64,000 nucleotides of DNA from Veillonella sp. DNF00869 (GTDB lineage: Bacteria; Bacillota; Negativicutes; Veillonellales; Veillonellaceae), in contig NZ_KQ960771.1 in the NCBI RefSeq assembly GCF_001553345.1, positions 492,759 through 556,758 on the forward strand. Reading direction: 5' to 3'. The notes below the pieces were generated by a model that had not been told where the DNA came from, ran no database searches, and saw nothing but the letters and a program-made list of their open reading frames with translations. Shown here piece after piece: positions 53,668-62,895 of this stretch (position 1 is the first letter of the stretch; every line of letters begins with the position of its first letter). Both the position numbers and the translations under genes were made by a program.

Positions 53668-54492
53668 TTATAATCGTCTTTGGTATAAACCTTGCATAGC
53701 ATCTGCTAAGTGTTCTACATAGATGTCTTGAATTTCGGCATATTCACCAAGACCTTTTTCGTATTGTACCACTTCATAGCCTGCTTTTGTTAATTCAGAA
53801 AGTAAACTATCTTCTTCCTCTCCGAATAAATCATTCAATGCATGGTCACCACAAACTAATAATAGAGGATGTAAATGTACTTTCTTAGGTTCGTGACCTT
53901 CTCGTTCCCATCGTTCTAAAATATCTTCAGGTGTTGGGAAATTTTCCAATGTAGCAATGGATGTATTACGTAAACCGTCATGTTGTAATTTCAATTGTAG
54001 CACTGCATAGGATGCATTCCCTACATTAAATCCACCATGACCTACTAAGAGTAAATCTTCTGTTTCAGGAACCTGTAAGGCCTTAATAAAGCGATCAATC
54101 AAAATTTGGTAATCGTCTGGCACTTCCTCCTCTTGTCCCATAAAATACAAAAGTGGTCTGCCAAATACAATTTCTTGTACAGAGCCTTGTCCTTTGAACG
54201 CCATAATATTTTTTCGAAGCTTATCAAACTCTGCACCACCTACTAAATGTGTAGGCTGCACAATGATGCGCTCATAGCCTTCTGCCACAATCGATTCCAT
54301 CGCCTCAATTTCATTTTGGAATATAATATTTCTATCTTTCAAACGCTTAATGACAATACGTGATGTAAAGGCTAACCGTACTTCATGACTCGGATTTGCT
54401 TTACGAATGGCATCTACGACTGGGAAAATTTGATTTTCTCTTGCGCTGTCTACAGTAGAGCCAAAAGATGTAACTAATATAATCTCTTTCAT
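53668..54492 (-). CDS. cbiK: Sirohydrochlorin cobaltochelatase CbiK
   Basis: 274 aa chelatase. The opening KEIILVTSFGSTVDSARE, QPTHLVGGAEFDKL and VGHGGFNVGNASYAVL (metal-binding histidine) match CbiK. It inserts cobalt into sirohydrochlorin at the start of the anaerobic cobalamin pathway. No signal peptide is present, so it is the cytoplasmic form. No cobalamin riboswitch could be recognised upstream. Confidence 0.93.
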   Translation of the reverse strand: MKEIILVTSFGSTVDSARENQIFPVVDAIRKANPSHEVRLAFTSRIVIKRLKDRNIIFQNEIEAMESIVAEGYERIIVQPTHLVGGAEFDKLRKNIMAFKGQGSVQEIVFGRPLLYFMGQEEEVPDDYQILIDRFIKALQVPETEDLLLVGHGGFNVGNASYAVLQLKLQHDGLRNTSIATLENFPTPEDILERWEREGHEPKKVHLHPLLLVCGDHALNDLFGEEEDSLLSELTKAGYEVVQYEKGLGEYAEIQDIYVEHLADAMQGLYQRRL

Positions 54493-54580
54493 ATCTATAC
54501 CTCATACTTAAATTAAGAACATACCTATCCTATAGTGTATAAGAAAAACAGAGTTCTGTAAAATAAATATAAGTCATTAT

Positions 54581-54625
54581 AAAAGAGCTATACCCAGTTG
54601 TCTTCATAACAACTAAGTATAGCTC
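54581..54625 (-). terminator. Terminator of the ctsR-mcsA-mcsB-clpC operon
   Basis: GAGCTATAC-cc-AGTTGT pairs with ACAACT-aa-GTATAGCTC, followed on the minus strand by TTTTATAAT. Confidence 0.85.
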
Positions 54626-54635
54626 GTTTCTTATT

Positions 54636-57062
54636 TTACTTTACAGTAATCGCAATATCATCATTTTCTACTACTACATGAATTGTTTTACCTTCTCCTA
54701 CTTTACCTTCTAAGATAGCATCAGAAATTGGATCTTCTACTAACCGTTGGATAGCTCGTTTCAAAGGTCTTGCCCCCATAGCAAAGTCAGTTCCTTCTGC
54801 CACGATTTTATTCATAGCTTCATCAGATACTTCTAGTTCCATACCTTGTTCATGTAATCGTGTTGTCACAGATTGCAATAAAATACGCACAATACTTTGC
54901 AATTGTTCTGTTTCTAGAGCATGGAAAACAATCATTTCATCAATACGATTTAAAAACTCTGGGCGGAAATGAGATTTTACAGCTTGGAGTACATCTTTTT
55001 TCATAGACTCTTTATCTTTTCCACTTTCTTCTTCTCCTTTAGCCGCTAAGAATCCCATAGCTGCCGTATCTTCTTTGAGATATTGCGCTCCTAAGTTACT
55101 TGTCATAATAATCACTGTATTTCTGAAATCGACTGTACGACCTTGATTATCTGTCAAACGTCCATCATCCAAGACTTGTAATAAGATATTAAAGAAGTCT
55201 GGATGCGCTTTTTCCACTTCATCAAAGAGAACCACACTATATGGGCGACGACGAACAGCCTCAGTTAATTGACCTCCTTCATCATATCCTACATAGCCTG
55301 GAGGCGCTCCCACTAAACGGCTCACCGCATGTTTTTCCATATACTCCGACATGTCGATACGAATCATAGCATTTTCATCGCCAAATAAATTGGATGCTAA
55401 GGATCTAGCTAATTCTGTTTTACCAACCCCAGTAGGGCCTAAGAATAGGAAGGAACCAATTGGACGTTTTGGATCTTTTAATCCAGCTCTTGCACGGCGT
55501 ACCGCTTTCGATACAGCTACGACAGCTTCGTCTTGACCGATGACACGTTGATGCAATTCTTCTTCCAAGCGCAATAAGCGTTCCGATTCTTCTTCTGCCA
55601 CTCGTGATACAGGGATACCACTCCATTCAGAAACAACAGCGGCTATTTCAGACTCTGTCACTACTAGCTTGGATTCGCTGTCTTTTTTGCTATCTTCTTG
55701 TTTTGATGCAATGTCAGATTCTAATTCTTTTTCTTTATCACGAAGTGTAGCTGCTCGCTCAAAGTCTTGGGCTGTAACAGCTGCCTCTTTTTCTTTTTGT
55801 ACTTGCACTAACTCATCTTCTAATGCTTTCACATCTGGAGTTGCCGTAAATACAGCCATACGCACTTTCGATGCTGCTTCATCCATGACATCGATCGCTT
55901 TATCTGGCAAGAATCGATCTGCAATATAACGACTTGATAAATGTACAGCTGCTGCCAAGGCTTCATCTGTAATTTGCACCTTATGAAATGCTTCGTAGCG
56001 ATCACGTAAGCCCTTCAAAATAGATAACGCATCTTCTTCACTTGGTTCCCCCACTTGTACCGGTTGGAAACGACGTTCTAAGGCAGCATCTTTTTCAATA
56101 TGTTTTTTATATTCATCTAATGTAGTAGCTCCAATCACTTGGAAATTGCCACGTGCTAAGGCTGGCTTCAAGATATTCGCTGCATCCATGGCTCCTTCTG
56201 TAGCACCTGCTCCAATCAAAGTATGAATTTCGTCAATAAATACAATCATGTCATCATGATCCTGCACTTCATCCATCACTTTTTTCAAACGTTCTTCAAA
56301 TTCTCCGCGATATTTAGCTCCTGCTAACATGGAACTCAAGCTCACAGAAATAATGCGCTTATCTCGTAATACATCCGGCACATCACCACTGACAATGCGT
56401 TGTGCTAACCCCTCTGCAATGGCTGTTTTACCTACCCCAGGTTCTCCGATAAGAACTGGATTATTTTTCGTGCGGCGGCTTAAAATCTGAATCACCCGTT
56501 GAATTTCTGTATCACGACCAATGACAGGATCAATTTTACCTTGTTTTGCACTTTCATTAAGATCTATAGCATAGTCAGAAATTTCGCCTAAATCACTAGC
56601 TGTACCTTGTGTTGGATTAGAACTTGGTTCTTCTCCACCTACAATAGCATTTACTTTTTCTACTACATCTTCTGGACGAATTCCTTTTGCTGCCAATAAT
56701 TGCATGGCTACCCCACCACCATCGTACAATAGACCTAATAAAATGTGCTCTGTACCGATGTAGTTATGTCCACGACCATTGGCGGCTTGTTGCGCTAAAT
56801 CCAATACATGTTTCGTACGCGGTGTCATTTGTAATTGACCTCCTCTATGCGTACCTTTACCAACTGCACGAATCACTTCTTGTTCCAATGCCTTTCCTTC
56901 TACTCCTAAGGCTAGCAACGCACGCGCAGACACTGATTTTTCTTCTTCCACAAGACCTAACAACAAATGCTCTGTTCCTACATAATTATGTTTATATTCA
57001 ACTGCTTTTTCTTGGGCAATTGCTAACGCACGTTTTGCCCCTTCTGTATATCTTTCTATCAT
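54636..57062 (-). CDS. clpC: ATP-dependent Clp protease ATPase subunit ClpC
   Basis: 808 aa Hsp100 unfoldase. Two N-terminal Clp repeats (GTEHLLLGL twice), the first AAA module ([28 protein letters not shown]), a UVR-type middle segment ([20 protein letters not shown]) and the second AAA module ([26 protein letters not shown]). It delivers substrates, including arginine-phosphorylated proteins, to ClpP. The ATG overlaps the mcsB stop by four bases. Confidence 0.97.
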   Translation of the reverse strand: MIERYTEGAKRALAIAQEKAVEYKHNYVGTEHLLLGLVEEEKSVSARALLALGVEGKALEQEVIRAVGKGTHRGGQLQMTPRTKHVLDLAQQAANGRGHNYIGTEHILLGLLYDGGGVAMQLLAAKGIRPEDVVEKVNAIVGGEEPSSNPTQGTASDLGEISDYAIDLNESAKQGKIDPVIGRDTEIQRVIQILSRRTKNNPVLIGEPGVGKTAIAEGLAQRIVSGDVPDVLRDKRIISVSLSSMLAGAKYRGEFEERLKKVMDEVQDHDDMIVFIDEIHTLIGAGATEGAMDAANILKPALARGNFQVIGATTLDEYKKHIEKDAALERRFQPVQVGEPSEEDALSILKGLRDRYEAFHKVQITDEALAAAVHLSSRYIADRFLPDKAIDVMDEAASKVRMAVFTATPDVKALEDELVQVQKEKEAAVTAQDFERAATLRDKEKELESDIASKQEDSKKDSESKLVVTESEIAAVVSEWSGIPVSRVAEEESERLLRLEEELHQRVIGQDEAVVAVSKAVRRARAGLKDPKRPIGSFLFLGPTGVGKTELARSLASNLFGDENAMIRIDMSEYMEKHAVSRLVGAPPGYVGYDEGGQLTEAVRRRPYSVVLFDEVEKAHPDFFNILLQVLDDGRLTDNQGRTVDFRNTVIIMTSNLGAQYLKEDTAAMGFLAAKGEEESGKDKESMKKDVLQAVKSHFRPEFLNRIDEMIVFHALETEQLQSIVRILLQSVTTRLHEQGMELEVSDEAMNKIVAEGTDFAMGARPLKRAIQRLVEDPISDAILEGKVGEGKTIHVVVENDDIAITVK

Positions 57063-58132
57063 TTTCTTCCTCCTTTTGAACCTCGTAATAAGGTATCTCG
57101 TATTACTTGTGCCCTTTGACTATCACGTTCCTGCGAGCCCATCGACTCTTTCCCCACTAATTTGGCCAGGAAATTTGGTCTTGTAATAACTAGCATTTCG
57201 TGAAAGTTCATGGTCACATCTATTAATTTCATATCTATGCCTAACTGCACATCACTCAATAAAGCCAAGGCTTCTTCTCCTGAAATACGGCGTGCATGGG
57301 TCAAAATACCATAGGACCTCCACACCTTATCTTCTATGCCTTCTTTATCTGTAGTCCATAATTCAGACCGTGCTTTTTCTTCCTCTTTCACAACACCTTG
57401 TACAATCTGTGAAAGTTGGTCAATCGTTGCCTGTTCACTGATTCCCATCGTTTGCTGATTAGAGATTTGATATACATGGCCTAATCCCTCAGATCCTTCA
57501 CCATAGAGACCTCGTACAGAATAGCCCATGCGGATAATACTACGAATAATACGCTGTAATTTGCCCGTCATTGATAACGCTGGAACATGAACCATCACAG
57601 ATGCTCTCATCCCCGTTCCTACATTGGTAGGACAGGCAGTTAAGTATCCAAAGTCTTTTGAAAACGCATAATCGTATTTACTTTCTATCACATCATCAAT
57701 AGCTACCGCTCGTTCATAGGCTTTTTCTAATTGTAATCCTAATTCCATGGACTGAATCCGCAAATGATCTTCTTCATTCACCATAATGGCAATACGAGAG
57801 TCTTCAGAAATGATGGCACTTCGTTCTTGACTCTGGGTCGCCAAATTAGGAGAAATTAAGTGTTTTTCTACTAGTACATCTCGTTCCATAGGGCTTAATG
57901 ATGCCAAGTTAATTTTTGAAAAACTTTTACCATAGGCCATTTGTAAAGGGTTAATCATAGACCGCATATACCCATCAACCTTAGTTAAATCATTGAGATC
58001 TCCCCGATTTGTAAAGGATACTCCTTTAAAGTTTCTTGCTAGTCGAATGCGACTAGATAAAACAATGCGATGATCTAAGCCGGTTTCTTTCATCCAAGGC
58101 GACAACGCCTCATCTAAAATAGTGTGTAACAT
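57059..58132 (-). CDS. mcsB: Protein arginine kinase McsB
   Basis: 357 aa phosphagen-kinase-like enzyme. Motifs include the IVLSSRIRLARNFKG substrate-specificity region, the NEEDHLRIQSM segment (catalytic Glu) and LTACPTNVGTGMRASVMVHVPAL. It phosphorylates arginines to tag proteins for ClpCP. The length and context match the family. Confidence 0.96.
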   Translation of the reverse strand: MLHTILDEALSPWMKETGLDHRIVLSSRIRLARNFKGVSFTNRGDLNDLTKVDGYMRSMINPLQMAYGKSFSKINLASLSPMERDVLVEKHLISPNLATQSQERSAIISEDSRIAIMVNEEDHLRIQSMELGLQLEKAYERAVAIDDVIESKYDYAFSKDFGYLTACPTNVGTGMRASVMVHVPALSMTGKLQRIIRSIIRMGYSVRGLYGEGSEGLGHVYQISNQQTMGISEQATIDQLSQIVQGVVKEEEKARSELWTTDKEGIEDKVWRSYGILTHARRISGEEALALLSDVQLGIDMKLIDVTMNFHEMLVITRPNFLAKLVGKESMGSQERDSQRAQVIRDTLLRGSKGGRK

Positions 58133-58141
58133 AGACCCTCC

Positions 58142-58660
58142 TTAATTTGATTCTTTAGACTGTTCTAACGACTTAATTTCATCACGAATTTGTGCAGCTC
58201 TTTCAAATTGCTCTTCCTTTACCGCCTGAATTAGCTCATTTCGTAATTGCTTAATAGTTTGCTCTACTTTCAAATCTGCCGCTCCTCGTTGAGGAATGCG
58301 ACCTTCATAAGAAATAGATCCTTGAATACGCTTAATTAAGGGAACTAAGTGTGCTCGAAACGCTTCGTAGCATCTATCACAACCTAATCGACCTTGATGA
58401 TTAAACGCCGATATAGTCATGCCACATTGTGGGCAAGTAATCTGTTTGCTATTCCCCAATGCACTTTGAGGATACATAACATTGGCAAAAAATTGATTAT
58501 TAAAAAAGCTATCATCAAACATAGAGGAAAACATGTTTCCACCTCCCTGCTCTTTTTGATTCGCACATTGTTGGCAATAATGATGCTCCTCTTTTGCTCC
58601 ATTCACAATAGATGTCATATGAATGTTTGCATTTTCTTTACCACAAGAATCACATTTCAT
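58142..58660 (-). CDS. mcsA: McsA, activator of McsB
   Basis: 172 aa. Four CxxC pairs (CDSC, CQQC, CPQC and CDRC) would bind two zinc ions. The C-terminus holds a UVR motif (EQFERAAQIRDEIKSLE). It activates the arginine kinase and is transcribed with ctsR and mcsB. Confidence 0.94.
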   Translation of the reverse strand: MKCDSCGKENANIHMTSIVNGAKEEHHYCQQCANQKEQGGGNMFSSMFDDSFFNNQFFANVMYPQSALGNSKQITCPQCGMTISAFNHQGRLGCDRCYEAFRAHLVPLIKRIQGSISYEGRIPQRGAADLKVEQTIKQLRNELIQAVKEEQFERAAQIRDEIKSLEQSKESN

Positions 58661-58663
58661 AGT

Positions 58664-59140
58664 CTACACCTCCTCATTTATGATGTTCATAATGGCTTGA
58701 TAAAAACGCTCCGCTGCTTCTTTTCTACGTTCCACTGGTACATCTTGTAAAATTCTAACAAATGCTTCATGCAACATCGCTGCTTCACGTTTTGTAATAC
58801 GCGCTTCTTTCATATGTTGAAATAATACTTGGTCAATGCGACCAATTGTAATGGCAGGTTCATCTTCATTACGTTGTGGAGATTGTTCTAAAGGAATCAA
58901 GACTTGTTTTCTCACTGGTTCCATAACTCTAGTAATTGTGATAGATCCACCTAGTCCACGTCTAGACTGAACAAGGAACCCTCGATCATTAGAAAAACGT
59001 GTACTCAACACATAACTAATTTGTGATGGTGCACAATCCAAAGCCTCCGCTAGTTCGTTTCTCCTAAGCGTAATACCTTCCTGCTCCTCTAACAATTTCG
59101 TCAATATAAATTGTTCAATTTTATCTGCTAAAATACTCAT
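58664..59140 (-). CDS. ctsR: Transcriptional repressor CtsR
   Basis: 158 aa. The winged-helix N-terminus (LADKIEQFILTKLLEEQEGITLRRNELAEALDCAPSQISYVL) is followed by the wing with the thermosensing glycine loop (SRRGLGGSITI). It represses clp genes by binding tandem RGTCAAA repeats, which are found just upstream. GAGGA precedes the ATG. Confidence 0.96.
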   Translation of the reverse strand: MSILADKIEQFILTKLLEEQEGITLRRNELAEALDCAPSQISYVLSTRFSNDRGFLVQSRRGLGGSITITRVMEPVRKQVLIPLEQSPQRNEDEPAITIGRIDQVLFQHMKEARITKREAAMLHEAFVRILQDVPVERRKEAAERFYQAIMNIINEEV

Positions 59141-59239
59141 AGTATATCCTCATTTCTTTAATTCATGATGTACCATCATCACAACTAGACTTTTTTAAAG
59201 AATTAAGTTCCTTCTTATGATGAATGAGACACCCACTTT

Positions 59240-59319
59240 TTTGACTTTTTGTTCTTTTCTATGGTTAAAGTATATCTGACTTTTTGACCTTTGTCAAATA
59301 CTTTTTTGACTTTTTGACT
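59240..59319 (-). promoter_or_regulatory. CtsR operator array and promoter
   Basis: On the minus strand the promoter reads TTGACA (59292-59297), 17-base spacer, TATACT (59269-59274). Five RGTCAAA-like heptamers surround it: 59313-59319, 59305-59311, 59283-59289, 59275-59281 (AGTCAGA) and 59240-59246. Two pairs lie 8 bases apart, which differs from the 10-base period of the published consensus. One pair fills the spacer, as expected for a repressor. Confidence 0.85.
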
Positions 59320-59383
59320 TTTTTTGTTTAAAAAAATTGTAGGACCCTATTCATATACGAATAACGCCCCACATCGATGGCAC

Positions 59384-59427
59384 AATAAAAATAAGTAGCC
59401 CCTCTATTAGAAAGGCTACCTATTGTG
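59384..59427 (-). terminator. Terminator of the ferritin transcript
   Basis: GTAGCC (59395-59400) pairs with GGCTAC (59414-59419), with flanking CACAATA/TATTGTG. The minus strand continues TTATTTTTATTG. It lies about 180 bases after the ferritin stop. Confidence 0.6.
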
Positions 59428-59469
59428 TATTCCAGCAAACAACATCACTCTTACAAATATCATTATTTT

Positions 59470-59560
59470 GTTTAGTTATATGTGTTATATGTGTTGTGTG
59501 TTAGGTTTTGTATTATGTGTGTTTGTTATGTTTGTGTGTGTTTTATGTGTAATAGGTTTG
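59470..59560. repeat. TG-rich low-complexity tract (CA-rich on the ferritin strand)
   Basis: A tract of tandem TGTGTT/TATGTG-like words directly after the ferritin stop, with almost no C on the plus strand. If transcribed with ferritin the 3' UTR would be rich in ACA and CACA. There is no open frame of note. Confidence 0.6.
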
Positions 59561-59600
59561 ATATGAAGTTCTCACTTCACTGTAAGAGCGAGTGTAGCAA

Positions 59601-60086
59601 TTATTGACGGCTACCTAATTTGGAGTCCAAGAATAATTGTGCAGAACGGCTATCTTGTGCAAATGTGAATTGATCTACTAGGTCAGTTGCATTCGCTTCT
59701 TCTTCTACTTGTTCTTCTACGAACCAGTTCAAGAAAGATACTGTAGCATAATCTTTTTCTTCTAATGCTAATGCATACAAATTGTGGATTTTGCCAGTAA
59801 TCATTTGTTCATGAGCTAATACAGCTTTTGCTACTTCTAAAGGATTAGTCAATGTAGATGCTGTGTTTTTTACATCACCTAGTGTTACTTTTTCGTTGTT
59901 GCTTTGTAAGTAATCAATGAATTTGAAAGCGTGAGTTACTTCTTCTTGGTATTGTGCACGTAACCATGCGGAGAAACCTTTGAAGTTAGCATCAGCCATA
60001 GCTAAGGAAAGAGCTAAATATGTGGATGCTGCATTAAATTCGAAAATTACTTGTTCGTTAAGAGCTTGTGCTACTTTTTGATTCAT
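59601..60086 (-). CDS. ftnA: Ferritin
   Basis: 161 aa non-haem ferritin. Ferroxidase ligand segments are visible: NEQVIFEF, YQEEVTHAFKF, HEQMITGKIHNL and FVEEQVEEE. It oxidises and stores iron in a 24-subunit shell. The ATG at 60086 (MNQKVAQ) follows GAGGTA; the in-frame ATG at 60101 is too close to that site. It has its own promoter and a leader with a stem-loop. The gene is near metal-handling genes on the other strand. Confidence 0.95.
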   Translation of the reverse strand: MNQKVAQALNEQVIFEFNAASTYLALSLAMADANFKGFSAWLRAQYQEEVTHAFKFIDYLQSNNEKVTLGDVKNTASTLTNPLEVAKAVLAHEQMITGKIHNLYALALEEKDYATVSFLNWFVEEQVEEEANATDLVDQFTFAQDSRSAQLFLDSKLGSRQ

Positions 60087-60124
60087 ATTTTTATACCTCA
60101 TATACTATTTATAAATTGACAATA

Positions 60125-60147
60125 CACTGATGTGTTCCCACATCGTG
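60125..60147 (-). other. Stem-loop in the ferritin 5' leader
   Basis: CAC(tg)ATGTG-ttcc-CACAT(cg)GTG: on the minus strand GATGTG-GGAA-CACATC with outer CAC/GTG, a GNRA-type tetraloop hairpin a few bases after the predicted transcript start. Confidence 0.5.
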
Positions 60148-60152
60148 TTTTC

Positions 60153-60181
60153 ATTATAACAGATAAATCGAAATAAATCAA
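60153..60181 (-). promoter_or_regulatory. Promoter of the ferritin gene
   Basis: Minus-strand TTGATT (60176-60181), 17-base spacer, TGTTATAAT with -10 at 60153-60158 and an extended -10 TG. Confidence 0.8.
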
Positions 60182-60268
60182 TCTTCTTTTTCTATTTTTT
60201 TCGATTTTTTATCATTTATCCTGTATTTTGATAATAGTTGTGAGTTACACAGACTGAAATGCTCAATC

Positions 60269-60310
60269 ATTCATGCATAGCTGACTAAAAGAGAGTATAC
60301 TATTCATGCA
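60269..60310 (+). promoter_or_regulatory. Direct repeat and -10 upstream of the CobW operon
   Basis: ATTCATGCA occurs at 60269-60277 and again at 60302-60310, 33 bases apart (about three helical turns). Between them lies TATACT (60296-60301). The first copy covers the -35 region, where no consensus hexamer exists, so regulator-controlled transcription is likely. Confidence 0.5.
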
Positions 60311-60361
60311 AGAACTTTCATTTTATTATATATAGCATTATACACATTGGAGGTGAAATGT

Positions 60362-61402
60362 ATGATGAAGCTAATCAGTCGTGCTTTTACTAGAGCTAAA
60401 CAAAACTTAAGCTCTCATAAAGTAAAAGTCTATATCGTCTCTGGTTTTTTAGGTGCTGGGAAAACAACCTTTATTCAGCAACTAATACAAGAATTACCAG
60501 ATCCAACAAGAGTTTTAATCTTAGAAAACGATTTTGGTCAAGTCAATTTAGATGGAGCTATCCTCCGGGAAAAAGGCTATACTGTTCGCGAGCTCACATC
60601 TGGATGCATTTGTTGTAGCTTAGCCGGCGATTTTCGTAGAGCTTTAGTAGATATTTTAGACACCCAAGATGTGGATTATATTATTATTGAACCATCAGGA
60701 GTCAGTCAACTATCTGATATTCTAGCTATTTGCAAAGATTCATCTATTGCAAAACGCATTGAGCTCACCGGTTGTGTGTCCATTGTGGATGCTATGCGGG
60801 CGCCTATGTATTATAAAAACTTTGGTGTCTTCTTTAAAGATCAAATTGCTTACTCTAGCCAAGTCTTTATTAGCCACCAAGAAGATGAAGATTTGCTACA
60901 AAACACCTTAGAAATTATTCGTCTCTTAAACCCAGCAGCTCCTATATATATATTGCCTTGGAATGAGATTACCCTTTCAAAATATATTTCAATGTATCCA
61001 CGAGAACAAGCCGTGTCTGCCTTATCTCCTAACAAGAACATTGAAAACCATAAAGGTCATCATACAGCCCGGAATCATCCTGAGATTCCCCATCATGATC
61101 ACATCGCTCATCATGCACAAGCCAAAGATGCTTTCTTGACATGTACCGTGGAGTGTACCTTACCCCGCACCATCGATGAGTGGCAACATCATTTGAAAGC
61201 TCTCATTGAAACGAATACAACCGGCCATATATTACGCTTAAAAGGTTGCATCCCTCTTTCTACAGGTGGACAAGCTTTGGTACAATACAATGGAACTGGT
61301 TTAGAGATTACTCCTACCACGTTACATGATTCATATTTAACCATCATTGGTCCATCTTTGAACAATGATGCGTTACAGTCTTTTATTAACGGAACAATAT
61401 AG
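60362..61402 (+). CDS. CobW/COG0523 family G3E GTPase (metal chaperone type)
   Basis: 346 aa. The P-loop is VSGFLGAGKTTF, followed by the metal-binding CxCC motif (SGCICCSLAGDF), the IIEPSGVS element and a His-rich linker (about 220-255, HKGHHTARNHPEIPHHDHI). The C-terminal CobW_C domain follows. COG0523 proteins move zinc, cobalt or nitrile-hydratase metals. The ATG at 60362 has GGAGG eight bases upstream. It leads an operon with a fused GTPase-permease and a DUF1980 protein, pointing to zinc or another divalent metal. Confidence 0.9.
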   Translation: MMKLISRAFTRAKQNLSSHKVKVYIVSGFLGAGKTTFIQQLIQELPDPTRVLILENDFGQVNLDGAILREKGYTVRELTSGCICCSLAGDFRRALVDILDTQDVDYIIIEPSGVSQLSDILAICKDSSIAKRIELTGCVSIVDAMRAPMYYKNFGVFFKDQIAYSSQVFISHQEDEDLLQNTLEIIRLLNPAAPIYILPWNEITLSKYISMYPREQAVSALSPNKNIENHKGHHTARNHPEIPHHDHIAHHAQAKDAFLTCTVECTLPRTIDEWQHHLKALIETNTTGHILRLKGCIPLSTGGQALVQYNGTGLEITPTTLHDSYLTIIGPSLNNDALQSFINGTI

Positions 61403-61407
61403 AACTT

Positions 61408-62895
61408 ATGCAAACTATTCCCACCTATGTAGTGATGGGCTTTCTCGGTTCAGGAAAGACAAGTGCCATCACAGCTGGTATCGAAAGTCATAAAATTTCA
61501 AATGTTCTTCTCTTTCAATTTGAGCAGGGCTTACAAAGTCCTGCTCTTTCCAACGAAAGAGTACATACTTTCTCCATCGACGATGATCCCAAGAACACTA
61601 TCTCCACTTGTCAACAAATATTACAAGACCATCAGTATCGTGAACTTTGGATCGAATGGAATGGAATGGGGTCCCTAGAACAGTTTGAAACACTTTTTCT
61701 CCGCTCTCCCTTAGGAGATATGCTAACTATTAAACATGTCTATTATGTAACCCATCCAGAATGGGTGGAGTCACAATTACCGTATTTAGGGGAAATTCCT
61801 CTTTCACAAATTCGCTATAGCGATACGGTCATACTGGGCAATACTACGCAAGAAAAGGCTAAAGAGTATACTGAATTAGCTCCTAATAGCACTTGGATTG
61901 CCTGCCAAGATATGAAGCAATGGCCTATTACAAAACCAATACAAACGTCTAAACCTCAATGGAAACAATATGCGATCATCCCTATCCTATTGGCCTTGGG
62001 ATATATGTTTTATGCACAGCCTAATTGGGTAACTATGACCACGGCCATCTTATTACAGATGATACCATTCTTGCTCTTAGGGACTGGTATTTCCGTCATC
62101 GTAGAACAATATGCCTCTCCCTATCGTATCGAAAAATATTTACATCGGTCTCCTATATTTGCCTATATACTAGCTATTATCATGGCTTGTACTATGCCAC
62201 TCTGTGATTGCGCGGTAATCCCTATCTTACGCAGCCTAACACGGCAAGGTATGGAACCGAAAGTTAGTCTATTCTTTACGATGATTAGTCCTTTGCTAAA
62301 TCCCATTGTACTACTCTCCACGTATTATGCGTTCCCAAAAGAACCTACGATACTCTGGGGACGACCTGTACTAGGAATTTTGCTAGCTTTTATTGTAAGC
62401 CAATATTGTGGCTCTCGTATCTACGGTCGTACTGATGCATTCCCTCCATGGAAACAATTAACTCTAGTAAAATCACTGTCAAAAGACATAGGATTTTTCG
62501 GAAGATTACAAGAAGAAACCTTACGCCTATTGCCCTTTATCATAATTGGGTCTATACTAAGTAGTGGGTTACAATTATTTTTACCTAAACAATGGTTGCA
62601 AGATATATCCTTATCTGGCTCCATTTTAGTCATCTTCGGCATGATGGCACTCGCCTTTTGCGTATCCATCTGCTCTACTGCAGATGCCATTATCGCCCGG
62701 TCTTTTATGAACGTCATTCCTTTACCAGGAATCTTGGCATTCTTACTGTTTGGACCTTTATTAGACATTAAAAACTACGTCTTATTACGAAATCTGTTCC
62801 CTAATTCCTTTGTGAAAGTATATAGTATTTCCATTATTCTAGGAACAACGATTATATGTATACTATTTTCGATCATAGGAGGTTATGCACTATGA
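61408..62895 (+). CDS. Fusion of a degenerate G3E P-loop domain with a YraQ/ArsP-type permease
   Basis: 495 aa. Residues 1 to about 190 form a CobW-like domain: P-loop YVVMGFLGSGKTSA, an EWNGMGS where E-P-S-G is usual, and VILGN where NKxD is usual. The CxCC motif is absent. From about 190 on there are roughly eight helices of the UPF0718/DUF318 permease with hallmarks MPLCDCAVIPILRSLTRQG, SPLLNPIVLL, ICSTADAIIARSF and LLFGPLLDIKNYVLL. In Bacillus the permease (YcgR) and GTPase (YciC) are separate. The ATG is six bases after the first gene's stop, without a clear ribosome site, so translation is probably coupled. It is likely a metal transporter; the cargo is unproven. Confidence 0.85.
   Translation: MQTIPTYVVMGFLGSGKTSAITAGIESHKISNVLLFQFEQGLQSPALSNERVHTFSIDDDPKNTISTCQQILQDHQYRELWIEWNGMGSLEQFETLFLRSPLGDMLTIKHVYYVTHPEWVESQLPYLGEIPLSQIRYSDTVILGNTTQEKAKEYTELAPNSTWIACQDMKQWPITKPIQTSKPQWKQYAIIPILLALGYMFYAQPNWVTMTTAILLQMIPFLLLGTGISVIVEQYASPYRIEKYLHRSPIFAYILAIIMACTMPLCDCAVIPILRSLTRQGMEPKVSLFFTMISPLLNPIVLLSTYYAFPKEPTILWGRPVLGILLAFIVSQYCGSRIYGRTDAFPPWKQLTLVKSLSKDIGFFGRLQEETLRLLPFIIIGSILSSGLQLFLPKQWLQDISLSGSILVIFGMMALAFCVSICSTADAIIARSFMNVIPLPGILAFLLFGPLLDIKNYVLLRNLFPNSFVKVYSISIILGTTIICILFSIIGGYAL

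Noticed and set aside
54493..54580. Cobalamin riboswitch upstream of cbiK
   Set aside because: The gap is under 100 bases and none of the B12-box words could be found.
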